64,000 nucleotides of DNA from Chloroflexus aurantiacus J-10-fl. Its GTDB lineage: Bacteria > Chloroflexota > Chloroflexia > Chloroflexales > Chloroflexaceae. Location: the NCBI RefSeq assembly GCF_000018865.1, contig NC_010175.1, positions 2,666,001 through 2,730,000 of the forward strand. Direction: 5' to 3'. A program made the position numbers and the translations under genes. The notes beneath the pieces were generated by a model. It had not been told where the DNA came from. It searched no databases and saw only the letters and a program-made list of their open reading frames with translations. How positions within the stretch are numbered: the first letter of the stretch is position 1; each line of letters begins with the position of its first letter. This document shows, in pieces, positions 7,702 through 16,269 of the stretch.

Positions 7702-8753
7702 TCCGCTTCATAGACACGAAATTCTTCGATAGTAGTAGCGAACTTATGCGAACCATCGCGCTCACAACTGGCGACGAAGAAGAGATACGGTGATGTCTCA
7801 TCGGGCTGGGCAGCCGCCGTCAGTGCAGCCAGGCCAGGAGCCGCAATTGGCCCTGGGGGCAGGCCGGGCGTAACTCGCGTATTGTACGGACTTTGCACCG
7901 CCAGCTCGTCAACCGTCAGTTCGCGCTGCCACCAGGTTCCTTCAATGGGATCGTATCCCAAGGCATACTGTACAGTTGCATCAGCACCGAGCAGGCCACC
8001 GCCAAAAAGTGGGGCATACTGGGGCTTGAGCCGATTCCAGAATACTGCACTGATTTGAGGCATTTCACTCAACAAGGCAGCTTCACGCTGGATGATTGAA
8101 GCCATCGTTACGATTTGATGGACAGTAACGCCGGGAACCCGTACCGAGCGTTCGATGGTACTGTACTGCTCGACAAACCGGTCGAGTAGTTTGCGCACAA
8201 TCGTTTCAGCATCTGCCGATGGCGCAAAACGGTAGGTGTCTGGGAAGAGGTACCCTTCGAGGGTCGCACCCGCCGGCAGACTATTAAGCAAGAAGTAATC
8301 GGCACGGAAGCGCTCGCCATCACGGGCAACCGCCAGAAATTCATCTTCGCTGACCAGGCCTGCCGCTGCGATGATGGCCGCTATTTCCTCGAGCCGCAAT
8401 CCTTCCGGAATCGTGATTTGAATGTCATTCACCACCTGACCACTCTGCAACACCTTCAAAATATCGCTCATGGTCATCGTCGGGCTGAGAATGTAGCGTC
8501 CGGCCTGAATCTGCTGATCAAGATTACGCCAGCGTACCAGCAAACGAAACAGCGCCGGTTGACGGATCAGACCGGCTTCACCCAGCCGGGTGGCAATATC
8601 GTCAGCAGTTTCACCGGGTTCAACAATGAACTCAACCGGTTCGCCGGTAGTCGCCGGGGTTGCGCGCAATTCACCGAGAAAGATGTATCCTCCACACGAG
8701 ACTACCAGAGCCAGCAATGAAAGACCTAACAGAAGTGCGCGGACATGCCGCAT
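7683..8753 (-). CDS. mltG: endolytic murein transglycosylase MltG (YceG-like)
   Basis: A 356-residue membrane-anchored lytic transglycosylase thought to cut nascent peptidoglycan strands and so end glycan elongation. It has an N-terminal signal-anchor (residues 5-27), a LysM-like segment (FIVEPGETADDIATRLGEAG, 42-61), the LEGYLFPDTY motif (165-174), and the catalytic glutamate E224 in MASIIQREA. The downstream YNTRVTPGLPPGPI matches the family signature. Cys20 in VVSCGG looks like a lipobox, but the +2 context is weak. It is the first gene of a four-gene minus-strand operon with aroE. A 9-bp inverted repeat lies about 70-95 bp upstream. Confidence 0.92.
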   Translation of the reverse strand: MRHVRALLLGLSLLALVVSCGGYIFLGELRATPATTGEPVEFIVEPGETADDIATRLGEAGLIRQPALFRLLVRWRNLDQQIQAGRYILSPTMTMSDILKVLQSGQVVNDIQITIPEGLRLEEIAAIIAAAGLVSEDEFLAVARDGERFRADYFLLNSLPAGATLEGYLFPDTYRFAPSADAETIVRKLLDRFVEQYSTIERSVRVPGVTVHQIVTMASIIQREAALLSEMPQISAVFWNRLKPQYAPLFGGGLLGADATVQYALGYDPIEGTWWQRELTVDELAVQSPYNTRVTPGLPPGPIAAPGLAALTAAAQPDETSPYLFFVASCERDGSHKFATTIEEFRVYEAEWLACQ

Positions 8754-8821
8754 TGACCAATCCTCCCTAGCATTGGCAGTGGCTGCCAGTGCAGCATATG
8801 TATGTGATCTGCAAGCGTGTA

Positions 8822-8847
8822 ATTGTAGACCATGTACAGTCTACAAT
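8822..8847. promoter_or_regulatory. perfect 9-bp inverted repeat upstream of mltG
   Basis: ATTGTAGAC and GTCTACAAT are separated by 8 bases that are themselves nearly palindromic (CATGTACA). Arms at 8822-8830 and 8839-8847. The position, 69-94 bp before the mltG start, fits an operator or a leader hairpin. No T-run follows on either strand. The rest of the 8754-9265 gap shows no gene. Confidence 0.4.
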
Positions 8848-9265
8848 CTCCATGGCAATTATAGCAGACCGCTTGTGCTTCAGAATGTTCTTCTGCCAGC
8901 AACTCATCTCATGCAACAGAGAGATGCGGTGTCGTGCTGAACGTATCGCATCTAACAAGGCTCTTCCTGTCTTGAAGTAACCGTCGTCGTGATCCACACG
9001 GTTCACCCAGCCCTGTCCTTTGCCGCTGTGGTCGTGCCCGTGCATATGCAGCGACCTGTCTTTGCGCTGATAGTGGTGTGAGGTGAGGTGGTGCAGAGAT
9101 AGGGTTGCTCTACTCCATACGACGCGGCCCATGCACTGCCTGGTAGAAAAAAACTGCCTGCTGTGTGAATCCCGGTTACGTTCACGCTCTCCTCGTAGAT
9201 AGTGTATGATAGACGTTCGAGAAATATACTCCTCTGCACAGCAGCATTGCAGGTCGGAGAAGGCC

Positions 9266-9694
9266 ATGAGTGAAGCGTCCCTCCCATCGTTTTGGCAACG
9301 GTTACAGGCCGGTTGGTGGTATCTGTACGGTTTGAGCCTGTGTCAGATTGGCTTACGAACCGTTGATCGCGATGTGTACCGACAGGCAGTTCGTGCTTTT
9401 GATCGATCACTGGCTGCGTGGCCAGACCTGGCGATTGCCCTCTACCGACGGGGTCTGATCCGGGGACGCGAGTTAGGCGAGTATCACGCCGCGATCCGTG
9501 ATCTGGATGCAGCAACCTGCATACGTCCCGACTGGCCTGATCCCTACCTGCAACGTGGTCTGTTTCATCGATTCAATCATCATAGTCGGGCCGCTATTGC
9601 CGAATTGACCGAGTACGTGCGGCTGGCCCCACCCGGATTTTGGCGCACCGAGGCTGAACGGATTCTGGCCCAAATTCAGGCTGAACTGGAATAG
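9266..9694 (+). CDS. small TPR-like repeat protein
   Basis: A soluble 142-residue protein with two or three tetratricopeptide-like helix pairs: RQAVRAFDRSLAAWPDLAIA, AIRDLDAATCIRPDWPDPYL and AIAELTEYVRLAPPG show the spacing of small and aromatic residues expected for TPR units. TPRs bind other proteins, and the partner is unknown. I chose the ATG at 9266, with GGAGAAGG upstream, over an in-frame start at 9206. It ends 18 bp before thrC and is probably co-transcribed with it. A possible -10 box TATGAT lies at 9205-9210. Confidence 0.75.
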   Translation: MSEASLPSFWQRLQAGWWYLYGLSLCQIGLRTVDRDVYRQAVRAFDRSLAAWPDLAIALYRRGLIRGRELGEYHAAIRDLDAATCIRPDWPDPYLQRGLFHRFNHHSRAAIAELTEYVRLAPPGFWRTEAERILAQIQAELE

Positions 9695-11041
<1,347 letters not shown>

Positions 11042-11068
11042 GGCTCGAACTAAAGAATGTCGGACAAT

Positions 11069-11136
11069 CACCGACGATGAGAGCAACAGCAGTGTGATAC
11101 AGGTGCAACTGTCATCTGCCTTGCTCTTCATCGGTG
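11069..11136. repeat. long imperfect inverted repeat downstream of thrC
   Basis: CACCGACGATGAGAGCAA (11069-11086) pairs with TTGCTCTTCATCGGTG (11121-11136) apart from a small bulge, enclosing 34 bases. It may fold in the thrC 3' end. No T-run follows, so it is not a classic intrinsic terminator. Confidence 0.4.
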
Positions 11137-11323
11137 CGGTGAGGTAAGATGATAATAATACCGTCTGGCCGGATTGCTTATCGATACGGGAAACGTTGCA
11201 CGGGCTTCAGCCTATGCGCCCGCGAGGCAAGAGCAGCGGCCAATGTTGGTGACGCTTCCATACGGTGGGTCTGACCTCTGCCTGTGTGTCCAAATACATC
11301 CTGGAGTATGATGGGGAGGCTGT

Positions 11324-12331
11324 GTGAAAATTGATCAACGGCAACTGGCATTTGTGCTGATGGGCGGAATGGCCGGCTATACACTGATTCGTGGTCTTGT
11401 CAATCTCATCGTCGGCGATCCGCTGCTGACGATTATCCTGACCCTCATCGTCTCGGCGATTTTTAGTGTAGCAACCTGGCTCTACTGGCGCGGTTGGGAA
11501 GGCGCACGTGCCTTTGCCACCACCGGTGTGGCGCTGGTGGTGGCGTTTGGGTTACCGCTTGATGAACAAACGATAGTGCTCTTCACTCCCCTGGCCTTTG
11601 CTGTCGCGATTACCAATACGCAGTGGGTAGCCGGTATCGGTCTGGCAATGATTGGCATCTTGTTGGGGCGTGATGTCTTGAATGATGGCCTATTCAATAG
11701 TGTCTATGCCGATATTGGTGTACTGGCAAGCTATCTGGTACAGGTTGCTGCGTTTGCCGCTGCCCGATTTGCGCTTGACGGAGCACGGGTTGAGGCTGAA
11801 CAAAATGCGGCCCGGGCCGAGGCTGCCAGACGTGAGATAGAAGAACGCGCACGCGCAATTGAACAGCAGCGTGTGGAATTGCAAGAGCAAAACCAACGTC
11901 AGCAAGAGCTGCTCGAACTGGTGAGCCAGCTTGAAACGCCGGCGGTGCGAATCGCCGATGGTGTGCTGCTGGCGCCTCTGGTTGGTGGTATCGATAGTCG
12001 TCGGGCCGGTAAGATTACCAGCCGTCTGCTGGAACTGGTCTATGAACGACGGGTTAACCTGGTGATTATCGATGTCGCTGGCGTGCCGGTCATCGATACA
12101 GCGGTTGCCAATGCGTTGACGCAGACGGTGCGCGCCCTGCGATTGCTTGGTTGTCGAGTCACCCTCACCGGTATTTCATCACAGGTGGCGCTTACCCTCA
12201 CCCATATCGGGATTGAGCTGAGTGAACTTGAGGTGGCTGCTTCACCACAAGAGGCATTGCAACGCTGGATGGAGACGCAGACATCGGTTATTCGTAACCG
12301 ACGCAACGGTGGCGATGAATTGTTGAATTGA
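11324..12331 (+). CDS. membrane-anchored STAS-domain regulator (RsbR/RsbS-like)
   Basis: 335 residues. The first 145 residues hold four to six hydrophobic segments (for example VNLIVGDPLLTIILTLIVSA and WVAGIGLAMIGILLG). A coiled coil rich in Glu, Ala, Arg and Gln follows at about 150-200, and then a STAS domain at about 205-325 with IIDVAGVPVIDTAVANAL, the region that in RsbR-type proteins carries the phosphorylated Ser/Thr. The familiar PIIPV-like entry appears as APLVGGIDSRRA. The fold suggests a membrane sensor feeding a partner-switching pathway, like the one encoded at 16.3-24 kb. The start is GTG at 11324 after GGGGAGG. The signal it senses is unknown. Confidence 0.75.
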   Translation: MKIDQRQLAFVLMGGMAGYTLIRGLVNLIVGDPLLTIILTLIVSAIFSVATWLYWRGWEGARAFATTGVALVVAFGLPLDEQTIVLFTPLAFAVAITNTQWVAGIGLAMIGILLGRDVLNDGLFNSVYADIGVLASYLVQVAAFAAARFALDGARVEAEQNAARAEAARREIEERARAIEQQRVELQEQNQRQQELLELVSQLETPAVRIADGVLLAPLVGGIDSRRAGKITSRLLELVYERRVNLVIIDVAGVPVIDTAVANALTQTVRALRLLGCRVTLTGISSQVALTLTHIGIELSELEVAASPQEALQRWMETQTSVIRNRRNGGDELLN

Positions 12332-12795
12332 TGCAGGTGAACAGCGATAGCCCATTATGCTCTCGCTGCCTCACCATGGTTAAACAACGTCTGGCAGATG
12401 CTAACGTATGTAGAGCAATAAAGGCATGTCGCGTTTTACGTTACAGATTAAGTGATCCGCCACCTAACAACGCGACCTGATTATGCAAAAACTGTAGCAC
12501 TCTGAAACCCGTGCTACATCAGTATCTTTTTGCAGATGCGACTCTTTGTGGCATCTGCATCATCGTGATGAACGAGTAATATCGTTAAGACGCACTGGAG
12601 AGAACCTCAAACCAACTCGTACCGCCGGTTGTGTCACAGATGGGAAATATTGAAGCAGGGCTTCCGTACTCCAGGTAAAGCTGCGTATACACGCCCGTCA
12701 GCGTGAGGGTATTGTTCTGAGGGCGATGTTCGTGAATGTAAACGTTGTGCTACTCGATCCCTGTTTTGAAACTGAATGCGAAGTACGCTTGATAT
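12332..12795. other. intergenic region with two adjacent perfect hairpins
   Basis: No gene is visible. Two hairpins stand close together: TGTAGCAC/GTGCTACA (12493-12500, 12511-12518) and TGCAGATGC/GCATCTGCA (12531-12539, 12551-12559). A short T-run at 12527-12531 follows the first, so it could act as a terminator, though it lies 160 bp past the STAS gene. The rest is unremarkable. Confidence 0.45.
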
Positions 12796-13995
12796 ATGCC
12801 ACCTTTTACCACTAAAACCCTCCGTAAAGCAATCGTTGATCGCGTTCTGGCCGGTCAACCTGTGACGCCGCTGTGCCCACATGCTCGTGAATGTGGTGGC
12901 TGTGCCTTTCAGGATCGCACTTATGCGGATCAGGTCGCGGCAAAAACGACGATCCTGCGCATGCTGTACGCAGAAGGTGGGATTGACGCCTCGGCTTTAG
13001 AAGTCGTTGCCTCACCTGACCCGTTTGCCTACCGTACCCGGATGGATTACGTTGCCACCAAGGGGCGCTTCGGGCTGCGTGCTCGCGGTAAATTCAACTA
13101 CATCATCGAATTGACGACGTGTCATCTAATCCCACCAACTGCCTTCGCTGCTGCCCAGGCAGTCTGGCGGCATGCGCTTGACCTGGGACTACCCGATTAC
13201 GATGTGCGCACCCATACCGGTTTTTTGCGCTACGTTGTGGTACGGCGTAGTCCTGATGATGAGTTGTTGCTCGCTGCCGTCACGGCTGGAGGCGGTGAGG
13301 AGGCTGTAATGGCAGATCTGGCTGCTACCGCCCTGGCTCAACCGGGAGTGGTCGGCTTTCACTGGCTGGTCAACGACTCGCTCACCGATGTCTCGTTTGG
13401 CGAAGTATGCCGGTACTGGGGAGCTGATCGGTTGGCAATGCGGGTTGGGCACTTTACCTGCTTTATCGGGCCAAATACCTTCTTTCAGAACAATATTCAT
13501 CTGACCGAACGGCTGATCAATGACGCAGTTGCCGCAGCCGCACCTGATGCTACGATGCGGGTCGCCGATCTCTACGGTGGCGTTGGTGTTATTGGTCTAC
13601 ATCTGGCACAATCAGCCGCGCGAGTCGATTGTGTCGAGTCAGTAGCTGAGAGTGTGCAGCTTGCCCACCAGAATGCGCTGATGAATAAGGTGTCGAATAT
13701 ACATCCGATCTGTGCGGATACGCTGACCTACTTGCGGGAACAACCAACCGGCAGCCTGCCAGTTGTGGTGGTTGATCCTCCACGTACCGGGTTAGGACTG
13801 CCGGTTTGCCAGGAATTAATCAGAATCGCCCCGCAGCGGATTGTCTATGTCTCGTGTAATCCATTGACGCAGGTCAGCGATCTCCAACACTTGCAGTCGG
13901 CGTACCGGATTGTCGGTTTACGCGGCTACGATATGTTTCCGCACACACCACACGTTGAAGTCATGGCAGTGCTGGAACGTCGCGTAAACGACTAG
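12796..13995 (+). CDS. TrmA/RumA-type RNA m5U methyltransferase with Fe-S cluster motif
   Basis: 399 residues; predicted to methylate C5 of a uridine in rRNA or tRNA using SAM. The 4Fe-4S ligands are C27, C33 and C36 (LCPHARECGGC) with C109 in ELTTCHLIP. The SAM site is VADLYGGVGVIGLHL (256-270), and VVVDPPRTGL (324-333) and the nucleophile C354 in YVSCNPLT are diagnostic. The N-terminal TRAM RNA-binding domain found in RlmD is absent, since the protein begins about 26 residues before the first cysteine. This makes it resemble compact RlmC-type or RumA-like enzymes. It ends 26 bp from the convergent auracyanin gene. The RNA target cannot be fixed from sequence. Confidence 0.88.
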   Translation: MPPFTTKTLRKAIVDRVLAGQPVTPLCPHARECGGCAFQDRTYADQVAAKTTILRMLYAEGGIDASALEVVASPDPFAYRTRMDYVATKGRFGLRARGKFNYIIELTTCHLIPPTAFAAAQAVWRHALDLGLPDYDVRTHTGFLRYVVVRRSPDDELLLAAVTAGGGEEAVMADLAATALAQPGVVGFHWLVNDSLTDVSFGEVCRYWGADRLAMRVGHFTCFIGPNTFFQNNIHLTERLINDAVAAAAPDATMRVADLYGGVGVIGLHLAQSAARVDCVESVAESVQLAHQNALMNKVSNIHPICADTLTYLREQPTGSLPVVVVDPPRTGLGLPVCQELIRIAPQRIVYVSCNPLTQVSDLQHLQSAYRIVGLRGYDMFPHTPHVEVMAVLERRVND

Positions 13996-14021
13996 CCGCA
14001 ACCGTCGGCATCAGAAAATCG

Positions 14022-14729
14022 CTACGGCGTTACCGTTAATGTTCCCTTCATACCGGCCAGATAGTGCCCGGGGAAGGTACAAATGTAAAGGTATGTACCC
14101 GGGGCTGGAGTACGGAATGTGACGCTGCCACTCTCGCCAGCATTGAGCATCGCCGTCCAGGCCAGTGCATTTGGGGTGTCAGGTGGTGGCACGAAGAGAG
14201 CATCGGCGTTATTTTGAGCGGCAGTATTGACAGCGGCGGCTACATCATCGCCACCATTTACCAGCACCCAGTTGTGTTGGACACCCAGGTTATTCTGATT
14301 GACGAAATCGAGGCGCACGACCGTATTTGCCGGTAAGGAGAGTGATGTTTGGGCAAACGCCAGGGCATCTGGAGCAGCACGTACCTCAACTGTTTGGGCA
14401 GGCGTTTCATTGACCACATTCGAACCACCCGGTGCATTGGCTGCCTGCGTGGCCGGAGCGGTGGTTGGTTGAGCCGCCGGGGGCTGCGTTGGGGCAGGTG
14501 CAGCCGTAGGGCGTGGGGTAGCAGTTGGTCGCGGTGTCGCAGCCACAAAGCCGCCAGCCGTTGCGTTGGATGCAATCATGACAATCAACATAATCAAACC
14601 AGCACCGAATGCCAGACCCATCATCACAATCAATGGTGGCCCACCGGCGCTTCCTCCCGAAAACGTCGAACCTCCATTACTGCTGCTGCGCGAACGGAAA
14701 TTGCTTCTGCCAGAACCTCGCCAGCTCAT
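14022..14729 (-). CDS. auracyanin B, membrane-anchored blue copper protein
   Basis: 235 residues. Auracyanins are periplasmic type I copper proteins that carry electrons from the alternative complex III to the reaction-centre cytochrome in filamentous anoxygenic phototrophs. The N-terminus is Ser/Arg-rich and cytoplasmic, followed by one membrane helix (about 33-55), a Pro/Thr/Ala-rich tether (61-100) and a cupredoxin domain. Copper ligands are H152 (QHNWV), C217, H222 and M227 (YICTFPGHYLAGM). Counted from AANAPGG at residue 96 they are 57, 122, 127 and 132, as I recall for mature auracyanin B. It is a monocistronic gene reading away from the EamA exporter. This is the strongest taxonomic marker in the window. 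Confidence 0.95.
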   Translation of the reverse strand: MSWRGSGRSNFRSRSSSNGGSTFSGGSAGGPPLIVMMGLAFGAGLIMLIVMIASNATAGGFVAATPRPTATPRPTAAPAPTQPPAAQPTTAPATQAANAPGGSNVVNETPAQTVEVRAAPDALAFAQTSLSLPANTVVRLDFVNQNNLGVQHNWVLVNGGDDVAAAVNTAAQNNADALFVPPPDTPNALAWTAMLNAGESGSVTFRTPAPGTYLYICTFPGHYLAGMKGTLTVTP

Positions 14730-14840
14730 CTGCGACCTCCTCTGTCAGGTTCATATCGTGACATCCGGCACATAGTCTAGTGTAGCATAAAACTCAATCT
14801 TCAATGTATAGTAGTTTTGCAATGCTGAAAAAAGGTATGT

Positions 14841-15764
14841 ATGAAAAGCCAAACGACCACATCACTGCTCGCCAATGTTGCTCCACTGCTCTTCGTGTTG
14901 CTCTGGAGTACCGGTTTTATTGGGGCACGCTATGGCCTGCCCCATATCGAGCCATTCACGTTTCTTAGCATTCGTTTCGTGCTGGTACTGATCTTGCTGG
15001 GTGCGCTGACGATCATGTTTCGCCAGCCATGGTTGCGCCAGCCAGTTGCGTATGGGCACAGTGCGATTGTCGGGGTCTTGCTCCACAGTGGCTATCTGGG
15101 TGGGGTCTTTTTTGCTATTGATGGTGGTATGCCGGCGGGATTGACCGCCTTAATTGTCAGTCTGCAACCTGTCCTGACAGCACTGTTCAGTCAGTGGACG
15201 TTGGGTGAACAGATTACTGCCCGGCAGTGGCTGGGACTCGCGTTAGGACTGGTGGGTGTAACGGCAGTTGTTGGTGATAAGTTGCTGTTTACCGACACAC
15301 CGGTTGTGACACCGATAACATTAGCCGGTGCAATCGTTGCGTTACTCTCGACCACGGCCGGTACCCTTTATCAGAAACGCTTTGGTGTGGGTCTGCCGCT
15401 GTTAAGCGGTACCTGGGCACAGTATCTGGGAGCACTGGCATTGACAGCACCACTGGCACTGCTCTTTGAAACGCATGAGATTGAATGGCGACCAGAGCTG
15501 ATTGGCTCATTGTTGTGGCTCACCCTTGTTCTATCGATAGGTGCTATTCTGCTTTTAATGGTCTTGATCCGGGCACGTTCAGCAGCCCGTGTGTCGAGCC
15601 TCTTCTACCTGGTGCCGCCGGCAACGGCGGTGGAGGCGTGGTTGTTGTTCGGTGAACGGTTAGGGTTGCTGGCAATTATAGGTTTGGTGGTGGCCTCAAT
15701 TGGGGTTGCCCTGGTTGTTGTGACCCCACCATCCAAAGCTAAGTCAGGTCGTCATCGCGTATAA
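14841..15764 (+). CDS. EamA/DMT-family transporter, RhaT-like
   Basis: 307 residues with ten predicted membrane helices arranged as two EamA repeats, roughly 12-145 and 155-297. The first helix carries the typical WSTGFIGARYGLPHIEPFTF segment and the end of the second repeat has the usual GLVVASIGVALVVV. Members export amino acids, nucleotides, sugars or other metabolites from the cytoplasm; the substrate cannot be read from sequence. It diverges from the auracyanin gene with a 111-bp gap. The C-terminal tail is short and basic. Confidence 0.85.
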   Translation: MKSQTTTSLLANVAPLLFVLLWSTGFIGARYGLPHIEPFTFLSIRFVLVLILLGALTIMFRQPWLRQPVAYGHSAIVGVLLHSGYLGGVFFAIDGGMPAGLTALIVSLQPVLTALFSQWTLGEQITARQWLGLALGLVGVTAVVGDKLLFTDTPVVTPITLAGAIVALLSTTAGTLYQKRFGVGLPLLSGTWAQYLGALALTAPLALLFETHEIEWRPELIGSLLWLTLVLSIGAILLLMVLIRARSAARVSSLFYLVPPATAVEAWLLFGERLGLLAIIGLVVASIGVALVVVTPPSKAKSGRHRV

Positions 15765-16269
15765 TTGACACTATCAGGCTCGCTCTGCAACACATACAAC
15801 CGGTGTTTTCGTTATTTGGTGACATGGTGGCAGGATTGTGCCCCGTATCTGAAAATACGTGATATACATGAACTATATGGATGCGACTTGTGATAGTTGG
15901 CGATGCTGGTTCGGTTGCTGTGAAAGCCTACACATAACAGAGCGAACCAAAAGTAAGATCAGACTGATCTAATACAATGCTCCAGGTATCACCGACCCGC
16001 TCAACATCACAAGTCGTTGATCAAAACCCGGTGAAATTGTTCTTCCCGGTACTGAATCGGTTTGCAATCTAATAATGATTGGCTACCCCAATCGTTGTAT
16101 TTTGAGACGGAACAATTATCTTCAGCATTTCGTAACTAAAATGGTACTGATCATCGGTTGATACGGATAGCAGAACACGTTCAATCGATATAGATAACAA
16201 AAGGTCATCAGTGTCGCCTATTGTCGGACGCGACCGGTACTATTGGCGACTGAGGGAGCAATATACCGT
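15765..16269. other. long 5' region of the regulator-cellulose synthase operon
   Basis: About 500 bp without a gene, noticeably richer in A+T than its surroundings. It contains a perfect 15-bp palindrome with 7-1-7 layout, AGATCAG-A-CTGATCT, at 15956-15970, followed directly by a -10-like TACAAT (15973-15978). It is likely to hold the promoter and control sites of the operon that starts at 16270, but I cannot assign them firmly. Confidence 0.4.
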
